From contig CAKZNC010000095.1 in assembly GCA_937129385.1 (NCBI GenBank), forward strand, positions 1 to 32,075: DNA of 32,075 bases, read 5' to 3'. Position numbers and translations under genes: made by a program. Origin of the DNA: an uncultured Bacteroidota bacterium. GTDB taxonomy: Bacteria > Bacteroidota > Bacteroidia > Bacteroidales > GCA-2748055. Below the pieces are notes generated by a model that saw only the letters and a list, made by a program, of their open reading frames with translations, did not search any database and was not told the origin of the DNA. This document shows positions 1-7,933 of this stretch, piece after piece (the stretch's first letter is position 1; each line of letters opens with the position of its first letter).

Positions 1-86
1 CTACCTTCGGTATTCACGATGAGGTTTTGCTGTGCATTCAAACCGGTTGCTGCCAGAAAAGTCAGAAGAGCGATGATCTTGTTCAT
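1..86 (-). CDS. Secreted protein of unknown function, N-terminus only (partial)
   Basis: An ATG at 86-84 opens a frame that runs off the left edge of the window. The visible 28 residues begin MNKIIALLTFLAATGLNAQ, a signal peptide with a lysine near the N-terminus, a hydrophobic core and a signal peptidase I-type end (LNA-Q). The mature part starts QNLIVNTEG. The start lies one base beyond the stop codon of the upstream sulfatase (88-90), so the two are almost certainly co-transcribed and probably translationally coupled. A second secreted hydrolase or polysaccharide-handling protein would suit this position, but too little is visible to assign a function. Confidence 0.75.
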   Translation of the reverse strand, partial: MNKIIALLTFLAATGLNAQQNLIVNTEG

Positions 87-87
87 G

Positions 88-1827
88 TTAATTAAAGTTA
101 ATTGTGAATTGGTCAATTGCAGAAGCGCCCTGGGGATCCAGTACCTTGATCTCGATCACATGGTCGCCCGGACCCTGTGGTTTCCCGCTGAAACGAAAGT
201 GCTCCGCATCGAAGCTCATCCAATGAGGAAGTACCTCTCCGCCTTCCATGCATACAAACCATGTAAGCGATTCATCATCATACTCCCTGAAGGTATCCGG
301 GTCAATTGTAAAAGAAAAATCCGAATCTGCCGGCAGGGTGATATCGGGCAGGGGATGCTCCACGATGGGTCTAAAGTTCAGCGGATAGCGTGTGCGTTCC
401 CAGGTTCTCCCGGGGTCATATCTCTTGTTGAGGATCGGCAGAGGGGCATCCATTTCCGAGATCCAGGCATAGAGCTCATCTCTCAATCGACTGGTGAGTT
501 CCGGCATGTTTGCTGCCAGGTCATTTTTTTCACCGATATCGTCGGAGAGGTTATAGAGCTCTGTCCTGCCTTGTGGTATATATTTCCAGTCGTCTTCCCG
601 GTCGCAGTAGTCGCCGAAGAACTCAATCAACTTATAATCCCCTTCCCGGATCACGGCGCATGGGGTGGCACCCCAGGCTGCATCATACAGGGGCATGTAC
701 CAGTAGAGTGTTTCCCTCCCGATCTCCCCCGATTCTGTGAGCAGTGGAACTATTGAGGTGCCATCCAGGATCCATTCCTGTTCCATCCTTTTTCCTCCAA
801 TTTCCAGCAGGGTAGGGTAGATGTCGATGGCGTGAACCGGTGTATTACATACAGCACCTGCATCGATTTTTCCGGGCCACCGCACCATCATTGGCACCCG
901 CATTCCCCCTTCGTACATGGAGCCTTTCCCATACCTGAGCGGTGCATTGGAGAACTCCATGTCCACGCCTCCATTGTCGGTGAGAAAGATCACCATCGTG
1001 TTTTCCGCCAGTCCGGATTGATCCATGTGATCGAGTATCCTGCCCACCGAGTTGTCCATATGTTCAATGGCAGCCAGGTACGTAGCATTATGCACGCCCT
1101 CTTCAGGATACCCTTTCCTGAGATATTTTTTAATCAGCTTTCCAGGCGCGAGGACCGGTCCGTGAATGGTATGGTGTGAAAGGTAGATGAAAAAAGGCTG
1201 GTCTGAAGACTGATCCATGAAGCCGATAGCCTCATCGGTGAGGAAGTCCACCCCTTTATCGCCCTGCTGGTGATACTGCATGTTTTCGGGGATGGTATTG
1301 TAATCCCAGCCATAGAAAGGGTTGGCTTTTTCGAACAGGTAGGTATAATAGCCATCCGGATCGGGGTACCTTGATCCCCAGGTGTGGAGGTGCCACTTCC
1401 CGTTGATGGCGGTGCGGTAGCCGTTGTCCTGCATCATCTCTGCAAGGGTATATGCCTCCCTGGAGAGGTTTTCCTCGTAAGGAGGTTCGTCCAAGCGCAT
1501 GTACGGATAGCCATACCGGCCGACGACATGCCAGAAGCGGGTCCTGGCGGTGTGCTGACCCGTGAGGAGGGAGGCCCTGGAAGGTGTGCACTGCGGATTC
1601 ACATATGCATCGGTGAATAGCATGCCCTCATTGGCAATGCGGTCAATGTTGGTGGTGGTTACGTGTTCATTTCCAAGTGCGCTCACTGCCGGCCATCCCA
1701 TGTCGTCGATGAAGATAAGCAGGATGTTGGGTTTTTCGGGCGGGTCGGCCTGGCGGGATTGGGCTGTGGAGGGTAACAGCAGGAACAATGCCAGCAATGC
1801 AGCGGTCCTGGTTATAAGATGTTTCAT
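88..1827 (-). CDS. Secreted arylsulfatase (formylglycine type) with C-terminal Ig-like domain
   Basis: Hydrolyses a sulfate ester, most plausibly on a polysaccharide or glycan, in the periplasm or outside the cell. The 579-residue product has a signal peptide (about residues 1-24). It then shows the alkaline phosphatase/sulfatase fold: metal-binding Asp41-Asp42 in IFIDDMGW, the sulfatase signature C80-T-P-S-R whose Cys becomes formylglycine, GKWHL (142-146) with Lys143 and His145, and a second metal site FLTDNGG near residue 285. Residues from about 490 form an extra beta-rich module resembling putative-Ig (He_PIG) domains. That module may bind carbohydrate or cell wall, which is inference. 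The next gene starts one base after the stop. A TAnnTTTG element lies upstream at 1900-1907. The substrate cannot be told from sequence. Confidence 0.93.
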   Translation of the reverse strand: MKHLITRTAALLALFLLLPSTAQSRQADPPEKPNILLIFIDDMGWPAVSALGNEHVTTTNIDRIANEGMLFTDAYVNPQCTPSRASLLTGQHTARTRFWHVVGRYGYPYMRLDEPPYEENLSREAYTLAEMMQDNGYRTAINGKWHLHTWGSRYPDPDGYYTYLFEKANPFYGWDYNTIPENMQYHQQGDKGVDFLTDEAIGFMDQSSDQPFFIYLSHHTIHGPVLAPGKLIKKYLRKGYPEEGVHNATYLAAIEHMDNSVGRILDHMDQSGLAENTMVIFLTDNGGVDMEFSNAPLRYGKGSMYEGGMRVPMMVRWPGKIDAGAVCNTPVHAIDIYPTLLEIGGKRMEQEWILDGTSIVPLLTESGEIGRETLYWYMPLYDAAWGATPCAVIREGDYKLIEFFGDYCDREDDWKYIPQGRTELYNLSDDIGEKNDLAANMPELTSRLRDELYAWISEMDAPLPILNKRYDPGRTWERTRYPLNFRPIVEHPLPDITLPADSDFSFTIDPDTFREYDDESLTWFVCMEGGEVLPHWMSFDAEHFRFSGKPQGPGDHVIEIKVLDPQGASAIDQFTINFN

Positions 1828-1899
1828 TTGTACGTCCTGGTTAGTTAGTAATCTTTTTGGTTATTTTATTTGACCTGGTTGGTCATGATCCGTTATATG

Positions 1900-1907
1900 C
1901 AAAAATA
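1900..1907 (-). promoter_or_regulatory. Bacteroidota -7 promoter element for the sulfatase
   Basis: On the minus strand the bases read TATTTTTG, an exact match to the Bacteroidota housekeeping -7 consensus TAnnTTTG. It is about 70 bases upstream of the sulfatase ATG. I see no TTG at the expected -33 position, so only half of the promoter is supported. Confidence 0.5.
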
Positions 1908-1918
1908 ATCAAAGGAAT

Positions 1919-2728
1919 TCAGTCGAGTTTGGTTCCGCAGCGGCTGCAATAACGATCTTTGGGATCATTGGTTGTATGTCCGCATGTGGGACACGCTTTG
2001 TGTTCCGATTCCTGCTTTTTCCTGACTGCACGTCCGATCTCCATGGTAAAAATACCTGTAGGCACAGCAATGATCGAGTAACCGGTTAGCATGGCAACCG
2101 AGGCAATCATTTTGCCTGCCACCGTGGCCGGAGCAATATCGCCATAACCTACAGTTGTTATTGTGACGATCGCCCAGTAGATGCTTTGCGGGATCGAGGT
2201 GAAACCACTTTCCGGTCCTTCCACCATGTACATGATCGTTCCCAGGAAAAGAACCAGCACCAGCACCACTTCAAAGAAGACGATGATTTTAAGCAGACTA
2301 TGCCGTAGGGCACTTGCCAGCTGGTCTGCTTCTGTAATGTACCTTGAAAGTTTCAGTATCCTGAATACCCTTAGCAGTCGGAATGCCCTGACCGTAAGCA
2401 GGAAGTTTGCCGAATCAAATAAGAGACCGAAATAGGTGGGCAGGATCGCGAGAAGGTCTATGATCCCCATGAAACTCGTTATGTATTTCAATGGTTTCGG
2501 ATGGGAATAGACGCGTAGTATATATTCAGCAGTGAAGATGGCCGTGAAGAACCATTCAGCATTGATAAAGAATTTCGGATAGGCTTCCCGGAGCGGACCG
2601 ATACTTTCCACGACGACGATGGACACACTCAGCACGATCATGATGAGCAGGGCAATGTCAAATGCTTTCCCCGGCTTTGTGAATGTTCGAAAAATGATGG
2701 TATAGATTTTTTCCCTTGTCGTGAGCAT
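1919..2728 (-). CDS. Six-helix voltage-gated-type potassium channel with C-terminal zinc ribbon
   Basis: Inner-membrane ion channel, predicted to conduct K+. The 269 residues (from ATG 2728) contain S1-S4 and the pore helices. S4 has basic residues every third position (R114, R117, R120, R123). The selectivity filter is TTVGYGD (about 191-197) and is followed by S6. The cytoplasmic tail ends in a four-cysteine ribbon, C246-x2-C249 and C261-x2-C264, typical of zinc-ribbon tails. The frame also opens 12 codons earlier at a TTG (2764-2762). That TTG coincides with the -33 promoter element, so I chose ATG 2728. Family members gate on voltage, and a role in membrane potential or osmotic homeostasis is inference. 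Confidence 0.9.
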   Translation of the reverse strand: MLTTREKIYTIIFRTFTKPGKAFDIALLIMIVLSVSIVVVESIGPLREAYPKFFINAEWFFTAIFTAEYILRVYSHPKPLKYITSFMGIIDLLAILPTYFGLLFDSANFLLTVRAFRLLRVFRILKLSRYITEADQLASALRHSLLKIIVFFEVVLVLVLFLGTIMYMVEGPESGFTSIPQSIYWAIVTITTVGYGDIAPATVAGKMIASVAMLTGYSIIAVPTGIFTMEIGRAVRKKQESEHKACPTCGHTTNDPKDRYCSRCGTKLD

Positions 2729-2732
2729 ACAA

Positions 2733-2764
2733 CAAAAATAAGGAAATATTTTCGAGGGGCTCAA
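2733..2764 (-). promoter_or_regulatory. Promoter of the potassium channel gene (TTG / TAnnTTTG)
   Basis: Minus-strand TATTTTTG at 2740-2733 has a TTG at 2764-2762, 21 bases upstream. This matches the -33/-7 arrangement of Bacteroidota housekeeping promoters. Only four bases separate the -7 element from ATG 2728, so the predicted transcript starts at or next to the start codon, which implies a leaderless message. The same geometry is seen in front of the BlaI-like gene at 15998. Confidence 0.55.
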
Positions 2765-2851
2765 TAACCATCCTTGAATTGTCAGTGGCAGAGGAGGGAG
2801 GATCTGTTACAGATCAGGCTGTAAGAGTTCGTGCAATCGAAGTTTAGGTGT

Positions 2852-2888
2852 AAAAAAAAGCCATTCGCATCGCAAATGGCTTTTTTTT
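2852..2888 (-). terminator. Rho-independent terminator downstream of the ferredoxin gene
   Basis: Perfect 14-bp inverted repeat: AAAAAAAAGCCATT at 2852-2865 pairs with AATGGCTTTTTTTT at 2875-2888, around a nine-base loop. It lies 16 bases past the ferredoxin stop. Because the repeat includes A-tracts and T-tracts it would work in both directions. No plus-strand gene ends nearby, so it serves the minus-strand ferredoxin. Confidence 0.85.
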
Positions 2889-2903
2889 GTTTTTTCCTGC
2901 AGG

Positions 2904-3071
2904 CTATTCCGGGGAAATCGCCTCTACCGGACAAACATCTGCACAAGCACCGCAGTCGGTACATAGTTCAGCATCGATGACATAAATATCTCCTTCACTG
3001 ATCGCTTCAACCGGACATTCATCTATGCAGGTGCCGCATGCAGTACAATCGTCATTTATTACATAAGCCAT
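2904..3071 (-). CDS. Small 2x[4Fe-4S] bacterial-type ferredoxin
   Basis: A 55-residue electron carrier with two complete cluster motifs: C9-x2-C12-x2-C15-x3-C19-P and C37-x2-C40-x2-C43-x3-C47-P. This is the clostridial-type dicluster ferredoxin layout at its usual length. It begins MAYVINDDCTACG and has no signal peptide, so it is cytoplasmic. It probably donates low-potential electrons to oxidoreductases such as 2-oxoacid:ferredoxin oxidoreductase, which fits an anaerobic or facultative Bacteroidota (inference). It stands alone with its own promoter (3103-3134) and a strong terminator (2852-2888), so it is probably well expressed and monocistronic. Confidence 0.95.
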   Translation of the reverse strand: MAYVINDDCTACGTCIDECPVEAISEGDIYVIDAELCTDCGACADVCPVEAISPE

Positions 3072-3102
3072 TGTCGTAAAATTTTAATGCATTAAACTGG
3101 TA

Positions 3103-3134
3103 CAAAAGTAAATTCAATTTATTGAAAACCACAA
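3103..3134 (-). promoter_or_regulatory. Promoter of the ferredoxin gene
   Basis: Minus-strand TACTTTTG at 3110-3103 matches TAnnTTTG. A TTG at 3134-3132 is 21 bases further upstream, as in the Bacteroidota -33/-7 pair. The leader to ATG 3071 would be about 25 bases. Confidence 0.6.
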
Positions 3135-3254
3135 AGCAAAGTTGGAAACTTCTTTATTTAGAATTGTTCTAAAACAGGGGGTTCATGTGTCTCAAATAAA
3201 GTGAATCATTGCCCGGGGAACAGGCAGCACAACACTTTCTTACAGGGCATGCTG

Positions 3255-4445
3255 TTATTTGTTCAGGAGACTGACAGCGAGCCAGCTCATTGTCTGGATA
3301 CCGGTTTGGATGGCAGCTTCATCTGCTTTGAACCTGGAAGTGTGGAGGGGGAAGATCTCCTCCTGGCCAGGAGTTTTTACTCCGAGTCGGTACATCATGG
3401 AAGGGTATTTTTGGGAGTACCATGCAAAGTCTTCGGCTGTCATCCTGATGTCCATGTCCACCACCTTTTTTTCTCCGAGCAGTTCAATCGCCTTTTGTCT
3501 GCAATTTTGTGTAAGGTCCGGGTCATTTACCAGGACCGGGTATCCGTGCCTGATCTCTACATCCACTGTTCCTCCCATACCTTCACTGATCCCCTTTGCG
3601 ATCTGTCGAATCAGCCTGTGCGCCTCTTTTCTCCACTCTTCATTCATTGTCCGGAAGGTCCCTTCCAGTTCCACCTGGTCGGGGATCACGTTCACAGCTC
3701 CATTTGCTATCACTTTACCAAAGGAGAGGACCGTGGGAATTTTTTTCGGAGATTTCCTGTTGATCTCCTGCTGTAGGGTGATCAGGATATGGGAAGCCAT
3801 GAGCACCGGGTCGTTGATCGTCTCCGGAAGGGCACCGTGGCCACCGTTCCCCTTTACTGTAAGATAGATCTCATCGCTGGAGGCCATGTAGGGCCCTGGT
3901 TTGAAACCAACAGTGCCGGCTTCCATTTCAGGTAGAACATGTTGAGCAATGATCATATCAGGGCTGATCTTATTAAAGATACCCTCTTCCATCATCAATT
4001 TGGCACCTCCCGGAAGTTTCTCTTCTCCCGGTTGGAAGATGAAAAGGACGGTACCTTTAAGCTGTGATCGCAGTTCATTCAGGATCATGATGCTTCCGAG
4101 CAAACAGGCCATATGTATATCATGTCCGCATGCATGCATCACGCCCTTGTTTTCAGAGGTAAATTCCAGTCCCGCGTCCTCATTGATGGGCAGGGCATCC
4201 ATGTCAGTTCGCAGGGCAATGACTGGTCCGCCGGTCATTTCGCCCCGGATGGAAGCCACTAAACCGGTACCGACAAAGGGGAATTCATAAGGAACCTTCC
4301 ATTTGTCCAGTAGACCGCGTATATAGGTAGAGGTCTCCTCTTCGTTGAATGACAGTTCCGGGTTCCTGTGCAGGTGCCTCCTGATGGAGATCACCTCTTC
4401 GAGGTATTTCCCGGCATTTTCTTTTATCTGGTTCTTCAGGTCCAT
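3255..4445 (-). CDS. M20D-family amidohydrolase (N-acyl amino acid hydrolase type)
   Basis: Metal-dependent hydrolase that removes an acyl or aryl group from an amino acid or similar amide (hippurate or IAA-amino-acid hydrolase relatives). The 396 residues carry the family landmarks: ALRTDMDALP near 77-86, the ligands Cys106 and His108 in HACGHDIH, Glu141-Glu142 in QPGEE, His169, and His368 in LHTSRF. A central lid/dimerisation domain (about 185-295) contains GNGGHGALP. There is no signal peptide, so it is cytoplasmic. The start is three bases after the stop of the large barrel protein upstream, which indicates an operon. The exact substrate cannot be read from sequence. Confidence 0.92.
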   Translation of the reverse strand: MDLKNQIKENAGKYLEEVISIRRHLHRNPELSFNEEETSTYIRGLLDKWKVPYEFPFVGTGLVASIRGEMTGGPVIALRTDMDALPINEDAGLEFTSENKGVMHACGHDIHMACLLGSIMILNELRSQLKGTVLFIFQPGEEKLPGGAKLMMEEGIFNKISPDMIIAQHVLPEMEAGTVGFKPGPYMASSDEIYLTVKGNGGHGALPETINDPVLMASHILITLQQEINRKSPKKIPTVLSFGKVIANGAVNVIPDQVELEGTFRTMNEEWRKEAHRLIRQIAKGISEGMGGTVDVEIRHGYPVLVNDPDLTQNCRQKAIELLGEKKVVDMDIRMTAEDFAWYSQKYPSMMYRLGVKTPGQEEIFPLHTSRFKADEAAIQTGIQTMSWLAVSLLNK

Positions 4446-4448
4446 GGG

Positions 4449-7400
4449 TCAGAAGTCTAGGCTCAAAGATAAGTAGAATATGCGAGGCTGTATCTCCCTG
4501 TTTTCCACACCCCATGCCCAGTCCAGTCTGACAAAATAACCGAATATCTGCGAGCGCACCCCCACTCCGAATCCGCCAACCACCGGAGATCGGTTTGAAT
4601 TGATTTTGACAACAACGGGTGTTCCCGGTTCCGGATTGTTGGGTATTGTTTCGGTATCCCAGGCGTTTTGACCCGTATAGGGGTGCAGCCCTGTCCATGC
4701 AGAACCGATATCACCAAATCCGACGATCTGGAAATCATTCAGAAATGCAGAGCTCAGGGGATGATTTGCAAAGTACCTGAAGAGTGGCCAGCGGATCTCC
4801 GAGTTGATCAGGGCGAAATTGCTTCCGTTCCTTATGTTTTGTGCAAATCCGCGGAGGTTGGTGGCGACTGCCTGGTAGGAGTAATTCCTGGTATAGTCGA
4901 TGTCGACCGATTGATCGAACATGGGGGTTCGGATCATCAGCAGGTTGGTCCAGTCATCGACCCCTCCCAGGTAATAGATCAGCGGACTCCTTCCAAAAGA
5001 GCCGCTTGCGGCAAACCGGTTGGCCCAGATCAGGGAGCGGTGGATCCTGATGTAATGTCTGAAATCTCCTCCCACCACGTAGAGGTCCGATTCCCGTTCA
5101 TTGATCTGCCTGTAAGCCTCTGCAAAGATCTTGAATCTCGTACCTTCATTCAGGTTTGTACCAATTTGCCGGATGTTGTCGAATATGAGTTCGAGTTTAA
5201 CGCCGCCCCATACCTTCAGCAGGTTCTCTTCCGCCAGGTTCGAGATGTCGGTGGAGAGGAACACTGAATTGTCGTGCCTGAAGGAGGCTGTTCCTTTCAA
5301 GGCCAGCACCTGGTTAAACGGATATTTTACTGCGCCAAGCACCTGGTGGGTAAAGGTTTTGACAAGGGAGTTTTCATATTGGTTGTTGATCACCTGTCGG
5401 TGGAAGATCACCTGCTGGTCAAGCCTGTTCTTAAGGTTCTCGAAGCTCAGCAGGTACTCATTGCTGTTGAAGTCTGCTGAGAACCTCACTCCCCCAACCA
5501 GCCTGTAGTCTTCAAATAGATCATTGGCACCCACTTTAAACAGCAGGTTAAAGCCCGGGTTGAAGTAAAATGCACTTCCTGTAAAGGGTTGGTAAGAGTC
5601 ATACAGGAAGCTGTAATCGATCTGGTTCACGAGCTTATCGGGATAGAATGTTGTCCTGTAATCGATATATACCCTCTCCTTTTTCTCCAGTGTGTCGTAG
5701 ACAATCTTGATTCCCCTGTCCCTGAGCTGTTCGTTATAATACTTCACCTTTTCCCGTTCAAAGATGTAGTTGTTAATATTGATGTTGAATTCCTGGAGCG
5801 GGATGGTATCCTCCCTGAATATCAGCTGGTTGTTATTGATCTCATCCATCTGGATCACCACCTGTTCAACGTGGTGCAGAGAATCCTCCTGTAAGAGTCT
5901 GTTCACATGCCTGTTCCTGTATTCAGTATTTTCTAGCCTGTCACCAAATTTTTTCGACAGATCGGCAGGACGGCGATACAGGTTGTACCTGCCATCGTGA
6001 TAGACCACGCTGCTCACCTGGTCCGTTTCCGGATTAAAGTCCATATCCAGGACATTCCGGTTGTAATTCGTAATTGGAAAGCTGTTTGCAAAATACCTGT
6101 AATGAATCGAAGTGTCGATGAACGCTATGGTGCTGTCATATTCAGCATAATACTCATTGATGATTCCGCTCTTGTCGCTCAGGTAGACAAACTGGTCCTC
6201 GCCGACACTTTCGGGTTTCATGTGGTTGATATAGTCACCTTCAGAGATCCGCTGCAGCACCCGTTCCTTGTTCTTATAATCGTACACAAAAATGGAGAAA
6301 GCTGTTGTGGTGTTATTGGGAGGTCCCTCCCTGTCGACATATAGTGTATCATACCTCCTGTTGGATGTAAACGAGATGCTGTTCATATCATCAATGAATC
6401 GGGGATGAAAATCATCTGCAAGGTCGTTTGTAACCCTTTCACTGGTTGCGGAGGCAATATCATAAATGTAGATATCGGTCTGCCCGTTAAATACTGCCGA
6501 AAAGACCAGTTTCCTGCGGTCGGGCGAAAAGTCCATCTCGAGGACCTTTTCAAAAAAGAACAGTGTACGGGTGGTCACATCTTTGGTGGTGATATTGTAG
6601 TAGTTGATCAGCAGGATTCCCTCTTCTTCAGTGATAAAGCTGAGGATCTCCCCGGAGGGATGCCATGCTGTTACAGGAATGGAGTAATCGGTCACCTGTT
6701 CCAGGCGCTGTCCCTGCCTGTAAATTTTCCTGGATTTCCCGGTTTCTGAATCGTGGATCCATATCTTGTATTTTCCCTCCCTGTTGGTCACATAGGAGAG
6801 GTATCTGCCATCGGGGCTGATCTCTGGTCGCTGGATGACGGTCTCTTTTTTAGGCTTGATTACCCTGAATTGTTTTCCCGGGAATTCCCCCTTCTCATCG
6901 GCACTCATGTACATTCCAAGGTAATAGGCCGACCAATCATTGGAGATCTCTTTAATTTTTTGTCCGAGTACATACATGAAACCATCCTCCACACTTTTAT
7001 TCACTTTTGTAAGGTAGAGGATGTTTGGAATGATCTGGGCGCCGTACAGGTCGGCAATGTATTTCCACAGTGAGTGTCCGGCATAAACCGCATCTTCGTC
7101 GGTAAGTTTCACCAGCCTGTCAAATTTGCCGGAATTGATGCCGTCCTTGACCCGATTCTCGATCGCGTAGTCCCATGGATTGGCCACAAATGAGATGAGT
7201 CCTTTCACATACCAGTCGGGCAAATTGATGGTGGTTGTGTTGGCCACATTTGAGAACATGCCTTTGCCGAACATGTACTCATTGATCAGCACCTCTGCGA
7301 TGGCGGCGCGGATTTGCCTCTCAAGTTCCACGTGGTCTCCCTGGAACCAGAGAGCCACTTTGTTCTGGATGATCTCCGTGGTCCCCCCGGTATTGTATTC

Positions 7401-7748
7401 CTCATCACCCGAGGATAGTCCGATGTTGCTCTGCCTGAAATCAGACATTTTGTTGTAGCAGATGAAGATCAGTCTCTGTTCGATCTCATAATCAAAAAAC
7501 CTTTCAATTAAAGGGAGCTCTTTTTCCACGAAATCGGCCACATAAAGTGACAGATCGGTTCCTTCCTCGTAGGAATAGACATCAAACCTGTCGAACCGGT
7601 AGAATTTCCAGTAATTGTCACTGAACTGCACCCTGTTCTTCCCGAAGGTCATCTGCATGCCGTTATAGAACTGGGCTCCTGCAGGACTTCCAGAAGTGAT
7701 GAGCAGTACAAAGACGTACAGAAAGAAAAGTGTTTTATCAATTCTCAC
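4449..7748 (-). CDS. Secreted protein: degenerate peptidase-like domain, PD40 beta-propeller repeats, Omp85-like barrel
   Basis: A 1099-residue envelope protein with a signal peptide (about 1-25). Residues about 65-270 resemble a gluzincin (peptidase MA-like) domain. Where HExxH would stand the sequence is A148-A-I-A-E, and the usual W-x-EGL element reads WYVKGL (179-184), so zinc catalysis looks lost. Residues about 300-530 contain repeated ISPDGRYLSYV, WHPSGEILSFI and FSPDRRKLVFSA units, which are TolB/tricorn-type PD40 propeller blades. The last 400 or so residues are beta-rich, with LRGF, GFGDIGSAW and a terminal Phe (SLSLDF), as in Omp85/BamA-family outer-membrane barrels. Its role (protein export, assembly or surface sensing) is unknown. 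It heads an operon with the M20D hydrolase. Confidence 0.88.
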   Translation of the reverse strand: MRIDKTLFFLYVFVLLITSGSPAGAQFYNGMQMTFGKNRVQFSDNYWKFYRFDRFDVYSYEEGTDLSLYVADFVEKELPLIERFFDYEIEQRLIFICYNKMSDFRQSNIGLSSGDEEYNTGGTTEIIQNKVALWFQGDHVELERQIRAAIAEVLINEYMFGKGMFSNVANTTTINLPDWYVKGLISFVANPWDYAIENRVKDGINSGKFDRLVKLTDEDAVYAGHSLWKYIADLYGAQIIPNILYLTKVNKSVEDGFMYVLGQKIKEISNDWSAYYLGMYMSADEKGEFPGKQFRVIKPKKETVIQRPEISPDGRYLSYVTNREGKYKIWIHDSETGKSRKIYRQGQRLEQVTDYSIPVTAWHPSGEILSFITEEEGILLINYYNITTKDVTTRTLFFFEKVLEMDFSPDRRKLVFSAVFNGQTDIYIYDIASATSERVTNDLADDFHPRFIDDMNSISFTSNRRYDTLYVDREGPPNNTTTAFSIFVYDYKNKERVLQRISEGDYINHMKPESVGEDQFVYLSDKSGIINEYYAEYDSTIAFIDTSIHYRYFANSFPITNYNRNVLDMDFNPETDQVSSVVYHDGRYNLYRRPADLSKKFGDRLENTEYRNRHVNRLLQEDSLHHVEQVVIQMDEINNNQLIFREDTIPLQEFNININNYIFEREKVKYYNEQLRDRGIKIVYDTLEKKERVYIDYRTTFYPDKLVNQIDYSFLYDSYQPFTGSAFYFNPGFNLLFKVGANDLFEDYRLVGGVRFSADFNSNEYLLSFENLKNRLDQQVIFHRQVINNQYENSLVKTFTHQVLGAVKYPFNQVLALKGTASFRHDNSVFLSTDISNLAEENLLKVWGGVKLELIFDNIRQIGTNLNEGTRFKIFAEAYRQINERESDLYVVGGDFRHYIRIHRSLIWANRFAASGSFGRSPLIYYLGGVDDWTNLLMIRTPMFDQSVDIDYTRNYSYQAVATNLRGFAQNIRNGSNFALINSEIRWPLFRYFANHPLSSAFLNDFQIVGFGDIGSAWTGLHPYTGQNAWDTETIPNNPEPGTPVVVKINSNRSPVVGGFGVGVRSQIFGYFVRLDWAWGVENREIQPRIFYLSLSLDF

Positions 7749-7834
7749 AACGATCTCCTAAAGTGCTTAAAAATAAACATTATTCATGACAATGAAGTTC
7801 AATCGGATGGCCTGATTTTTGAATGAAAAAAGAA

Positions 7835-7846
7835 AATGGTACCATT
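7835..7846. promoter_or_regulatory. Perfect 12-bp palindrome in the divergent intergenic region
   Basis: AATGGTACCATT is its own reverse complement. It lies between the divergent barrel gene (start 7748) and the DUF1573 gene (start 7934), about 25 bases before the DUF1573 -7 element. It overlaps the only candidate -33 TTG (7845-7847). An operator is possible but unproven. Confidence 0.3.
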
Positions 7847-7871
7847 GCAACCTTTTAACGAGGATAAACGT

Positions 7872-7879
7872 TAATTTTG
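7872..7879 (+). promoter_or_regulatory. -7 promoter element of the DUF1573 gene
   Basis: TAATTTTG matches TAnnTTTG. A TTG at 7845-7847 is 24 bases upstream, longer than the usual spacer. The leader to ATG 7934 is about 50 bases. This placement is one reason to prefer ATG 7934 over the in-frame upstream start at 7877, which overlaps the promoter. Confidence 0.5.
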
Positions 7880-7933
7880 TGTGTGATCGTCAGGATCATT
7901 CAATTTTGTTTCACAGTTGAAAAAATATATAAG

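Noticed and set aside
19-756. Plus-strand frame of 245 codons opposite the sulfatase
   Set aside because: It is antisense to the sulfatase with its CTPSR signature and shows no protein-like pattern.
3201-3776. Plus-strand frame of 191 codons opposite the M20D hydrolase
   Set aside because: It lies antisense to a clear amidohydrolase with all metal ligands; the composition is shadow-like and no family is recognisable.
4668-5267. Plus-strand frame of 199 codons opposite the barrel protein
   Set aside because: A mirror frame of the barrel coding region without recognisable domains.
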